Source of the DNA: Prevotella sp.
Lineage (GTDB): Bacteria; Bacteroidota; Bacteroidia; Bacteroidales; Bacteroidaceae
Direction of reading: 5' to 3'
Length of the DNA stretch: 64,000 bases
Assembly (NCBI GenBank): GCA_017458125.1
Contig: JAFTGB010000004.1
Coordinates: forward strand, 62,001 to 126,000
Of the stretch, positions 34,803 through 41,497 are shown one piece after another. Position 1 is the first letter of the stretch. Every line of letters begins with the position of its first letter. The notes under the pieces were generated by a model, which worked only from the letters and a program-made list of their open reading frames with translations, was not told the origin of the DNA and did no database searches. Both the position numbers and the translations under genes were made by a program.

Positions 34803-36314
34803 TCATGTCTTTTTCACCGCTATTGTAGCTAAGAAACCGGTCAGGAAGATGACGGTGGTGCCCAAGACGATGGCCAGGTAGGGGTGCAGGTGTGGACCCG
34901 GCAGGCTCCACATGTCGGCCAGCGATATCCATCCGATGACGACGATGCCTGCCACACACCCCAGCATGGCTGCCCAGCGGTTGATGGTCTGCGGGATGCA
35001 GCCTAAGAGGAACAGCCCTAACATGCCACCGGAGAAGATGCTCGACAGTGTCCACCAGGCGTCGATGATGCTTTCTACCGACAGCATGGCGATGGCCACG
35101 AGAGAACCCAGGATGCCCACACCGAAACTGCTGAGGCGCACGATGGCCAGTTCGAGTTTCTGGTGCTTGTGGTGGTCGGTGGGGTCATGATGGCGCAGAT
35201 GGTCAGTGACTTTGCGGGCTTTGAGGAAGAACGGACGCACGTAGTCGGTCAGGATGATGGTGGCGGCACTGGTCACTGACGTGGACACGGTGCTCATGCC
35301 GGCGGCGAAGATGCTGGCTATCAGCAGGCCGCGCAGACCTATGGGCAGTCCGTTGACGATGAAGTAGGGGAAGACGTAGTCAGGCTTCTGGGCAATCTCG
35401 GCGGGCAACTCGGCCACGCCAGCCTGATAGTAGCTGTAGAGGGCACTGCCGATGAGGAAGAACAGTGCTGAGACGGGTATGAAGAGGTAGCCGCCGAAGA
35501 GTGCCGAGAACTTGGCGTCCTTGTCGGTCTTGGCGGCGTGGTAGCGCTGCACGTAGTTCTGGTCGATGCCGTAGTTCTGCAAGTTGATGAACACGCCGTA
35601 GATGAGGCACACCCAGAAGGTGCTGGTGGTCAGGTCGCTGGTGAATGCGCCCAAGGAGAACTTGTTGCCCATGGGGCTATGCGCAGCCAGCTCAAAGGTC
35701 TGCATCGGACCCTCGGGCATGGAGCACATCAGGATAATCAGGCACAGCACGGCTCCACCTATTAATATTATACCCTGTATGGCGTCGGCCCAGATGACGG
35801 CCTTCAGTCCGCCCATCATGGAGTAGACGATGATGCCGACGGTGGTGCAGATGATGACCGTGTGCATGTCCCACCCCATGAGGATATACATGGGGACGGC
35901 CAGCAGGTAGAGGATGCTGCCCATGCGCGCTATCTGGGTCAGCAGGTAGCAGGCCGAGGCGTAGAGCCGTGCCCAGGCTCCGAACTTCTCCTCCAAGAAG
36001 GTGTAGGCCGACACCGAGCCGCTGTGGCGGTAGAAGGGCACGAAGTATTTGGCGGCAAAGTAGCTGGCTATGGGTATCGAGAGCGAGAAGACAAAGGCGT
36101 TCCAGTCGGCGGCGAAGGCCTTGCCGGGGTACCCTATGTAGCTGATGCTTGACACGTATGTGGCGAAGATGCTCATGCCGACCACCCAGCCGGGTATGGA
36201 GTGTCCTGCCGACGTGAACTCGTCGGCGCTCGACCCTTTCTTGAAGAACGAGCAGCCGAAGACCACCACGCCTAAGGTGAACAGGATGAAGATGACGAAG
36301 TCAATAACGTGCAT
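34803..36314 (-). CDS. sodium:solute symporter (SSS family)
   Basis: 503 residues with 13 or so membrane helices. SSS features: a first helix at about 5-22, the loop SADEFTSAGHSIPGWVVGMSIFATYVSSISYIGYPGKAF, and YSMMGGLKAVIWADAIQG. It imports a small organic solute with sodium. In Bacteroidota, symporters next to DapA/NanA-family aldolases often carry sialic or other sugar acids, and here the aldolase gene is directly upstream in the same direction. The substrate is inferred only. Confidence 0.8.
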   Translation of the reverse strand: MHVIDFVIFILFTLGVVVFGCSFFKKGSSADEFTSAGHSIPGWVVGMSIFATYVSSISYIGYPGKAFAADWNAFVFSLSIPIASYFAAKYFVPFYRHSGSVSAYTFLEEKFGAWARLYASACYLLTQIARMGSILYLLAVPMYILMGWDMHTVIICTTVGIIVYSMMGGLKAVIWADAIQGIILIGGAVLCLIILMCSMPEGPMQTFELAAHSPMGNKFSLGAFTSDLTTSTFWVCLIYGVFINLQNYGIDQNYVQRYHAAKTDKDAKFSALFGGYLFIPVSALFFLIGSALYSYYQAGVAELPAEIAQKPDYVFPYFIVNGLPIGLRGLLIASIFAAGMSTVSTSVTSAATIILTDYVRPFFLKARKVTDHLRHHDPTDHHKHQKLELAIVRLSSFGVGILGSLVAIAMLSVESIIDAWWTLSSIFSGGMLGLFLLGCIPQTINRWAAMLGCVAGIVVIGWISLADMWSLPGPHLHPYLAIVLGTTVIFLTGFLATIAVKKT

Positions 36315-36322
36315 GTTCCTAA

Positions 36323-36411
36323 AGTAATGAGTAATGAGTAATTATGATTTGTCTTGCGGCAGAGGTTCAGCTCAGCATAAAAGTAATCATAATTACTCAT
36401 TACTCATTACT
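36323..36411. repeat. 27-bp perfect inverted repeat of AGTAATG units
   Basis: Arms 36323-36349 and 36385-36411 are exact complements, built from AGTAATG repeats, with a 35-nt loop. The right arm contains the last five codons and stop of the aldolase gene. It may act as a hairpin in the mRNA between aldolase and symporter. Confidence 0.85.
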
Positions 36412-37319
36412 AATTGATCCAGTGCCTGGCGAATTTTCTCCCGCTCGGGAGCCTCGAACTTATAGAACGGGGAAGCCACGAAGTCGTCGTTGATGATGCC
36501 AAGGAGCGAGAGGGCGCACTTCAGTCCCTTCAGGTAGCTGCTGCCGTGACGGCCCACGGTGTAGATGGTTGTCGAAATCTGCATGATGCGCTGCTGCAGC
36601 TGCAGCACACGCTCTATGTCGCGTGCCTTGGCAGCCTCGTACATGCCGACGTACAGCTCCGGGAACATGTTGGCGCCGCCGTTGATGCCGCCGTGGGCAC
36701 CCAGCAGCACGCACTCGCCCGTAATCTCCTCGGGACCGACGAGCATGGCGAAGTCCGGACGGTGCCGCATCTTATACATCACCGACTGGAAGTAGACGGT
36801 GTTGGCGCTTGAGTCCTTGAAGCCCACCACCTGCTCCAACTGTGCGATGCGGGCTACGGTGTCGGGCGCAAAGCTCACCTTGACGTGGCTCGGCATGTTA
36901 TACAGGAATACGGGCAGCGGCAGCTGCGGCACCAGTTCCTCGTAGAACTGCGCCAGCTCGGGCTGGCCGGTGGCGAAGTAGTAGGGTGGCGCACTCACCA
37001 CGCCGTCGGCACCGCAGTCGGCGGCTACTTGGGCCAGCTTGATGCTCTCGACGATGCTCGTGTCGGTGATGCACGCTAACAGGGGCAGCCGTCCGCGGTT
37101 GATGCGGCACGACTCCTTGATCATCTGCTTGCGCACGTCGTAGCTGAGGCTCTGCTCCTCGCCCGTGGTGCCGAGCACGAAGAGTCCGTGCACGCCGCCC
37201 GCAATGAGGTGCTCGATGAGCCGCTCCAGACTTTCCACGTCCAGTGTCTCGTTGTTGACCAAGGGGGTTACCAGCGGGGGAATGATGCCGCTCAGCGGTC
37301 TTTTGAAGTTCGTTGTCAT
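36393..37319 (-). CDS. DapA/NanA-family class I aldolase
   Basis: 308 residues, the usual length. Family motifs: PPLVTPLVNNETLD, GVHGLFVLGTTGEEQSLS, the Tyr in VFLYNMPSH and the Schiff-base Lys in VVGFKDSS, and GAHGGINGGANMFPEL. The family cleaves or forms bonds to pyruvate: N-acetylneuraminate lyase, dihydrodipicolinate synthase or keto-deoxy-sugar-acid aldolases. The catabolic context (symporter downstream, fucI beyond) favours a sugar-acid lyase rather than DapA. The C-terminal LVMSNE is encoded by the inverted repeat at 36323-36411 and is probably not ancestral. Confidence 0.8.
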   Translation of the reverse strand: MTTNFKRPLSGIIPPLVTPLVNNETLDVESLERLIEHLIAGGVHGLFVLGTTGEEQSLSYDVRKQMIKESCRINRGRLPLLACITDTSIVESIKLAQVAADCGADGVVSAPPYYFATGQPELAQFYEELVPQLPLPVFLYNMPSHVKVSFAPDTVARIAQLEQVVGFKDSSANTVYFQSVMYKMRHRPDFAMLVGPEEITGECVLLGAHGGINGGANMFPELYVGMYEAAKARDIERVLQLQQRIMQISTTIYTVGRHGSSYLKGLKCALSLLGIINDDFVASPFYKFEAPEREKIRQALDQLVMSNE

Positions 37320-37394
37320 AGTTTTCTCTTGTCTTTTTTCGTTCGTTTATTAAATGACGAATGCAATAAGCTCTTGTAATCTTTTGCCGGGAAG

Positions 37395-37428
37395 AAAAAA
37401 GCCCGCAGGCTTGGCCAAGCCTGCGGAC
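37395..37428 (-). terminator. rho-independent terminator
   Basis: GTCCGCAGGCTTGGCCAAGC plus its pairing half (37401-37428), followed on the minus strand by six T, follows the decayed tail at 37464. It is an intact terminator left behind a dead gene. Confidence 0.8.
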
Positions 37429-37463
37429 TATGCTGTATTGTGCGCTGTTACAGCGCAACCGGT

Positions 37464-37590
37464 TTACTTGACGATGACTTTCTTGCCGTTCATGATGTAG
37501 ATGCCCTTAGCCGGGAAAGGCAGGCGTCCCATGTCGTAGTATTTACGTTTCCAGGCGGAAAGCTGGTTATACATGTAGGCCACGTTCTGA
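37464..37590 (-). pseudogene. fossil type IX-like C-terminal tail
   Basis: The minus frame ending at TAA 37464 reads AYMYNQLSAWKRKYYDMGRL then PFPAKGIYIMNGKKVIVK, a good sorting tail. Upstream, the sequence switches abruptly to an antitoxin fragment near 37590, so only the 3' end of a secreted-protein gene remains. Confidence 0.6.
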
Positions 37591-37701
37591 TGCGGCAACG
37601 CTCTTTTCAAACTCGTTACGGCGGGGACTGCCCACCTTTCCGAAATGCTTATCCAACACTTCTTCTGAACTGTACATTTTGAATTTTCCTATCTGTTCCA
37701 T
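37567..37701 (-). pseudogene. truncated HigA/XRE-type antitoxin, N-terminal fragment
   Basis: ATG 37701 opens a 44-codon frame, MEQIGKFKMYSSEEVLDKHF then GKVGSPRRNEFEKSVAAS, which resembles the front of Bacteroidota HTH antitoxins (GK.G(T/S)P.R..FE). It stops before any helix-turn-helix. The 59-bp core is repeated inverted at 41147-41205. Family assignment is from memory of the motif and is moderate. Confidence 0.45.
37589..37647 (-). repeat. 59-bp inverted repeat, copy A
   Basis: Matches 41147-41205 in opposite orientation with one difference (58 of 59). The two copies bracket the accessory island from 37.6 to 41.2 kb. The match stops sharply at both ends. Confidence 0.85.
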
Positions 37702-37799
37702 ATTTTTCGCCTCATTATTTTAATAAAGCGTGCAATTCTTGACGTCTGCTTTTCAGACGGCTTCTCATTGATGATGCTGACGGCGGTAGGAAAGTAATG
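37689..37799 (-). pseudogene. possible toxin C-terminal remnant
   Basis: A minus frame without start reads HYFPTAVSIINEKPSEKQTS then RIARFIKIMRRKIWNR and ends at TAG, overlapping the antitoxin fragment start by 13 nt. Toxin-first order with a small overlap is usual for HigBA-like pairs. Identity of the toxin is not clear. Confidence 0.3.
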
Positions 37800-37800
37800 T

Positions 37801-38016
37801 TCAGGATTTGTTCATCAGTTCGTAAAGGTATGCGGGACTTTGCACATAGAGTTCCCCCTCTTCGTCTTGCAAAGCAGGCATCAGTGATGAGTTATAGACA
37901 CGCTCCATGGCCTGTTCTATAGTGCAACTGGTATCTTCCATGACATATTTTACTAATTCGCTTAACGCGTAATTAGTCAGGTAGGTTGCTGTTTGGTGGT
38001 GAGTAGGACGGTTCAT
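37801..38016 (-). CDS. small acidic protein, third gene of DUF3791-DUF3990 cassette
   Basis: 71 residues (MNRPTHHQTATYLTNYALSE at the start), mostly helical, no signal peptide. Its ATG overlaps the DUF3990 stop in an ATGA, so translation should be coupled. I do not recognise a named family with certainty. Given the position it could be the antidote or a partner of the ADP-ribosyltransferase-like protein. Confidence 0.65.
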   Translation of the reverse strand: MNRPTHHQTATYLTNYALSELVKYVMEDTSCTIEQAMERVYNSSLMPALQDEEGELYVQSPAYLYELMNKS

Positions 38017-38501
38017 AGGGTTTGGCTGCTTGTTTTATGAAGGAAGCTCAATGCTCGTTGTGTACCAAAATAATATTGCTGGTCAAGATATTTGTCTTGA
38101 AGCAGTTGCGCTGCCTGTTCTGGGGAGTAGATTCCTTCCCGGTAGTTCGTCAGTTGCAGAACAACTCCGTCATCAGCTATTGGACCAATAACGATGTCGT
38201 AATCGTGAACTGGTTGAACATGATGTCTGTCGCGATTGGCGTCAACAAACAGAAACCACTCCACACAGGCTTTCTCTGGGAATTTCTTCACTTTCAGTTC
38301 TGAGTTCAGGGCAGACTCAGACCAGTCGTAGGTAATGAGTGTTGGTGTACCTCCGAAGAGTCGTGCTTTCTTCTTAGCCATTCGTATGGCTGTAGACTTA
38401 TCGGGGGTCAGATAAAAACCTTTCCCGAAATCCTTGTATCTTAGCCCTTTTTCAAGGTCGATTACTTCAATATCCTCGTTGGAGCCGTGGTAGAGTGTCA
38501 T
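38013..38501 (-). CDS. DUF3990 protein, ADP-ribosyltransferase-like, putative toxin
   Basis: 162 residues from ATG 38501; a longer open frame upstream overlaps the previous gene and is not used. The start MTLYHGSNEDIEVID and the segment GKGFYLTPDKSTAIRMAKKKA fit DUF3990, a small fold related to ADP-ribosyltransferases: His in YHGS and Tyr in GFYLT would contact NAD, and a Glu near YSPEQAA could serve as the third residue. The end QYYFGTQRALSFL is typical for the family. It overlaps both neighbours by 4 nt (ATGA). A toxin role is inferred from fold and cassette layout. Confidence 0.65.
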   Translation of the reverse strand: MTLYHGSNEDIEVIDLEKGLRYKDFGKGFYLTPDKSTAIRMAKKKARLFGGTPTLITYDWSESALNSELKVKKFPEKACVEWFLFVDANRDRHHVQPVHDYDIVIGPIADDGVVLQLTNYREGIYSPEQAAQLLQDKYLDQQYYFGTQRALSFLHKTSSQTL

Positions 38502-38713
38502 GCTAAAGTTCCTCCATTCTTTTGGCAGATGATGAGGACGTCGTCTATCGTTTCTTCTATAGACTGAAGATGTTCGACATCGTAGAATTCTATCAGGAAG
38601 GCAAGTCCCTTGTGTTCGTGCAAATATCGGAAAGCCGCTTGCCGGGTCATGGTAAAACGTTCGGCGAAAGCCTGAATGCATGCTGTCAGGAATGGAATCT
38701 CGTACTTGCTCAT
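38498..38713 (-). CDS. DUF3791 protein, putative antitoxin-side partner
   Basis: 71 residues (MSKYEIPFLTACIQAFAERF at the start; RQAAFRYLHEHKGLAFLIEF in the middle), all-helical, fitting DUF3791. This family is regularly found directly before DUF3990. First gene of the cassette, 38 nt after the -7 box at 38751-38758. Stop and next start share ATGA. Confidence 0.65.
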   Translation of the reverse strand: MSKYEIPFLTACIQAFAERFTMTRQAAFRYLHEHKGLAFLIEFYDVEHLQSIEETIDDVLIICQKNGGTLA

Positions 38714-38750
38714 AAATCCGTTTCTATAGAATGTTTACGCTGTTTGACTG

Positions 38751-38758
38751 CAAAATTA
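38751..38758 (-). promoter_or_regulatory. -7 promoter element TAATTTTG for the DUF3791-DUF3990 cassette
   Basis: TAATTTTG on the minus strand in CGTAATTTTGCAG, 38 nt before the DUF3791 start. Confidence 0.55.
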
Positions 38759-38823
38759 CGAAAAATTTTCAAAATCAAGCGGATTCGTCTCTAAAATAAT
38801 TATCGAAAATCATCACGGTATCA

Positions 38824-38876
38824 CAAAAAAAACACCTCCACGCTCTCTCCCGAGGGGGGAGGAAGCGTGGAGGTGC
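38824..38876 (-). terminator. terminator of the HU gene
   Basis: The arms CACCTCCACGCT and AGCGTGGAGGTG, with inner CCTCCCCCC/GGGAGAG pairing, are followed on the minus strand by eight T. Directly downstream of the HU stop. Confidence 0.85.
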
Positions 38877-38887
38877 GGACAGGGCGA

Positions 38888-39337
38888 CTAAGGCTTCTCT
38901 TCGTCGTCGGACTCCTTCGGGGTACCGTTGAGGACGTCAATGTCAAGGATGGAAGTCTTGCTGCGCAGCGTCTTGGAGTCGAGCGGGTAGCTCTTCTTCA
39001 TGTTCGGAAGGAAGCGCAGATGCACCTTTTTTACCTTCTCGGCAGTGAACAGGTCCTTCTCGGTCTGACCCTCAGTCTCGGCTGAGGCGTAGAACGTACC
39101 AAGGTCAGAGAACTGAACCTTCTTGGAGTCGAGCGTGAGCTCCACCAGACAGTCGATGAGCAACGTGACAACGCCCATGATGACACCACGGGGAAAGGGT
39201 GACGTGTGCCCGCAGATGTGGTTGATGAACTCGTCGAACGTCAGCGTCTCGGTGTAGACGAAGCGGCCGTACCACTTGCCGAAAGCCAGAGACTTTGAGT
39301 TCTTGTTCTGATACTTTTTAGTGATCATTTTACCCAT
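38888..39337 (-). CDS. HU-family DNA-binding protein, Bacteroidota long type
   Basis: 149 residues. It has an HU-like core (FDEFINHICGHTSPFPRGVIMGVVTLLIDCLVELTLDSKKVQFSDLGTFYASAETEGQ), longer than classical 90-residue HU, with a variable acidic C-terminus (ESDDEEKP). Such HU-like proteins are typical companions of smalltalk peptides in Bacteroides and Prevotella; a smalltalk gene lies 1.9 kb away here. Own promoter (39441-39448), a 100-nt leader and a strong terminator. Confidence 0.8.
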   Translation of the reverse strand: MGKMITKKYQNKNSKSLAFGKWYGRFVYTETLTFDEFINHICGHTSPFPRGVIMGVVTLLIDCLVELTLDSKKVQFSDLGTFYASAETEGQTEKDLFTAEKVKKVHLRFLPNMKKSYPLDSKTLRSKTSILDIDVLNGTPKESDDEEKP

Positions 39338-39440
39338 AGTACAAAGGTTTTAATTGTTAATGTAAATAAAGAAAGAACACTTGCTGCGGCTATAAACCAT
39401 TTGCAGCATCCAACCGAGTATTTCATCTGATTGGACACTG

Positions 39441-39448
39441 CAAAGATA
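39441..39448 (-). promoter_or_regulatory. HU -7 promoter element TATCTTTG
   Basis: TATCTTTG on the minus strand, about 103 nt before the HU start. The leader includes a GCTGC...GCAGC stem near 39383-39408. Confidence 0.6.
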
Positions 39449-39520
39449 AGCTATTCCTTCCTTTCCTTTGGGCGAAATGAAAAAAGTAGTTTTCCGTGAA
39501 AAAAGCCTATACGGAAAGCC

Positions 39521-40453
39521 TTACTGCAAAAGGGGTTTCAGCACATTGTAGTAATCGGTCGCGTGGAAAATTTCACGCACCTTGAGGAAGTTTTCAAGGT
39601 AAATGTTCCTCCGCCAGTAGTCTTGTTGGAACCGGCTGTCGCGTGACTCGCCCTGCATCCGCTTCCTGAAGATGCCTAAGTTGTCCGTCAGCCGGTTGTA
39701 GAAGGTGCGCGAAGTGCACTGCACATTGACGATGCCTTGGTCCTTGACGAACCTGAAGAACGGGCTGATGCCCTTCTCGCTGAAGCTGCCGCTGCCTAAG
39801 TGCTCGTGCTCGACCAGTATAAACAGGTAGGCCATGAAGGTAGGCACGTCACGGCCGCTGCCCTTCAGCTCCTCCTTGCGGTCGATGCCGTAGAAGTCCA
39901 CGCTGACCTTCTTGAAGCAGGCGGCCAGCTTGCCTTCGTCCACGAAGTCGCGGAACAGGCCCGTAGGCTTGTGGCCGTCGTCGTCGGGCACTGTCAGCAT
40001 GACGCGCTCCATCTGCCGCGCTATGTCCACCACCGCCCAGTACATCTGCGCTATCTCCTCGTGCTGGTTGCTGCCGCCGGAGCGGTTCCACACGCCTGAC
40101 TGGTGCCTGACTGTCGGCTCCAGGCCGTGTCGCCGCACCCAGGCCTCGCGGAAGTTCAGGCGCTTTTTCCCCTTTCCGTTGACTCTGGGCGTGATGAGCT
40201 CCACCTTGATGCCCTTGCTCCTCAGTGCTTCTATCTTCTGCTTCGTCAGCAGACACACCGCCTTCAGCTGTCCGTCGGGCATGTCCACGTACTTCACTAT
40301 CCGCATGTCGCGCACGCCCGTCGTGGCTGAGTAGCTTTTCCTCGCCATAAACCTTCGGTGGGGCGAATAGGCATTCTCCCAGAGTATTCCCTTTTTCCGG
40401 GCTATCACTTTCTTGCCTTTAAGGATAATGCTCTTTGTCTTGTCGGAATCCAT
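39521..40453 (-). CDS. hypothetical protein of the HU/DUF6078 island
   Basis: 310 residues, basic, no signal peptide or membrane helix. It starts MDSDKTKSIILKGKKVIARK and has a GKGKKRLNFREAWVRRHGLE basic patch at about 113-132. A helical C-terminal half contains RRNIYLENFLKVREIFH. It resembles no family that I can name; the basic character would allow nucleic-acid binding. It follows DUF6078 by 38 nt and is probably co-transcribed with it. Confidence 0.65.
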   Translation of the reverse strand: MDSDKTKSIILKGKKVIARKKGILWENAYSPHRRFMARKSYSATTGVRDMRIVKYVDMPDGQLKAVCLLTKQKIEALRSKGIKVELITPRVNGKGKKRLNFREAWVRRHGLEPTVRHQSGVWNRSGGSNQHEEIAQMYWAVVDIARQMERVMLTVPDDDGHKPTGLFRDFVDEGKLAACFKKVSVDFYGIDRKEELKGSGRDVPTFMAYLFILVEHEHLGSGSFSEKGISPFFRFVKDQGIVNVQCTSRTFYNRLTDNLGIFRKRMQGESRDSRFQQDYWRRNIYLENFLKVREIFHATDYYNVLKPLLQ

Positions 40454-40491
40454 ACTTATTCCTTTCTATATATAATTGAGGTGACACACGA

Positions 40492-40926
40492 CTACCACAC
40501 CAGCTCGTCGCGGTAGCGGTCGAAGACGACGGGTGCCGTCCAGCCGCACTCGCGGCAGACACTGCTGATTTTTTGCGCAATGTCGGGAGTGATGGGGCGC
40601 TCGCCGCGGCGGTAGCGGTAGTACATCACGCGCGAGAAAGCGTCAATCAGCCGCTTCTTGATGGTCACCTCCAGAACCCGCGGCATGTCATCATACATCC
40701 GCGTCATGCCGTAGGGCACGCGCTGGGGCTGGTCGCTGCGGTAGCCTGGGCAGTGTTCGGTGCCGGCCTGCTCGTAGCGGGGGTTGAAGCATCTGATGCT
40801 GAAGGGGTGCTCCGGAACGCAGCATCCCGCCTGCCAGCGCAGACAGTGCTCGTGCAGCGGGCACTCACCGTTGAAGCACACTGCGTAGCTTCGGGCTTTC
40901 TCTTGCAAAATCTTTTCGTCTGTCAT
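40492..40926 (-). CDS. DUF6078-family cysteine-rich protein
   Basis: 144 residues from ATG 40926, 26 nt after the -7 box; the ATG at 40974 lies before the promoter. It contains a Cys cluster CFNGECPLHEHCLRWQAGCC and a later CRECGW, likely metal-binding, plus IRCFNPRY. The pattern fits DUF6078, known only from Bacteroidota. Function unknown. Confidence 0.7.
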   Translation of the reverse strand: MTDEKILQEKARSYAVCFNGECPLHEHCLRWQAGCCVPEHPFSIRCFNPRYEQAGTEHCPGYRSDQPQRVPYGMTRMYDDMPRVLEVTIKKRLIDAFSRVMYYRYRRGERPITPDIAQKISSVCRECGWTAPVVFDRYRDELVW

Positions 40927-40951
40927 GGCTCTCTTAGTCGGTTTCTTGTGG

Positions 40952-40959
40952 CAAAAGTA
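40952..40959 (-). promoter_or_regulatory. -7 promoter element TACTTTTG for DUF6078
   Basis: TACTTTTG on the minus strand within CGTACTTTTGCCAC, giving a leader of about 20 nt. It decides the start at 40926. Confidence 0.65.
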
Positions 40960-41000
40960 CGAATAAATTACCAAACAGCCAAAAAATTATCGCCAAAATT

Positions 41001-41074
41001 GAAAAGTGTGCCAACGGCAGGCACACAGTGTGCCTGCGCTGGGCACACTGTGTGCCCACCGTTGGCACACTTTC
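41001..41074. repeat. REP-like palindrome GTGTGCCAACG, copy 1
   Basis: Ends AAAAGTGTGCCAACGG and CCGTTGGCACACTTT are inverted, and the inside holds GGCACACAGTGTGCC and GGCACACTGTGTGCC palindromes. A close relative with the same ends and size lies at 55003-55076. Confidence 0.85.
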
Positions 41075-41146
41075 CCATCACCATGACCCCGCCCCCTGTC
41101 AGCGGTCTGCTTTTGTCCGCTTTTCGGTAAAATGTGTACGTGAAGT

Positions 41147-41205
41147 CATTTCGGAAAGGTGGGCAGTCCCCGCCGTGACGAGTTTGAAAAGAGCGTTGCC
41201 GCATC
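41147..41205 (+). repeat. 59-bp inverted repeat, copy B (antitoxin fragment)
   Basis: Reads HFGKVGSPRRDEFEKSVAAS in frame, as in the truncated antitoxin at 37567-37701, but with a stop just upstream and no start. It ends 20 nt before the smalltalk ATG. Confidence 0.8.
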
Positions 41206-41225
41206 CGCTGACTCCCTAACGGCTT

Positions 41226-41345
41226 ATGAAGGGACGCAACATCATCGAGATTGTGGCGAAGGTCTTAGTAGCCGCGCTCACCGCATTCCTTACGGCCATT
41301 ACGACGACCTCGTGCATGGGTCGCGGACCGCTGGAGCTGTTCTGA
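41226..41345 (+). CDS. smalltalk-type small protein
   Basis: 39 residues: MKGRNIIEIVAKVLVAALTA followed by FLTAITTTSCMGRGPLELF. One hydrophobic helix runs into TTTSCMG, as in the Bacteroidota smalltalk family found near HU genes. Too short for most gene callers. A terminator follows at 41414-41451. Function unknown; the Cys could mark lipidation. Confidence 0.75.
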   Translation: MKGRNIIEIVAKVLVAALTAFLTAITTTSCMGRGPLELF

Positions 41346-41413
41346 ACTTTCTAAATTCTTTTTTTCATTTTTCTTCGGTATTTAGGTTAGTAGTTTTTTA
41401 AAAATGGTTTGAC

Positions 41414-41451
41414 AGTTCACTGCGTTGCGATAACGCGGTGAACTTTTTTTT
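41414..41451 (+). terminator. terminator of the smalltalk gene
   Basis: GTTCACTGCGTT and AACGCGGTGAAC pair around 5 nt and are followed by nine T. Typical rho-independent form. Confidence 0.85.
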
Positions 41452-41497
41452 CAAAACTTCATTCCTTAAATAGTAATCGCCGTTACTGTAATGAGTA

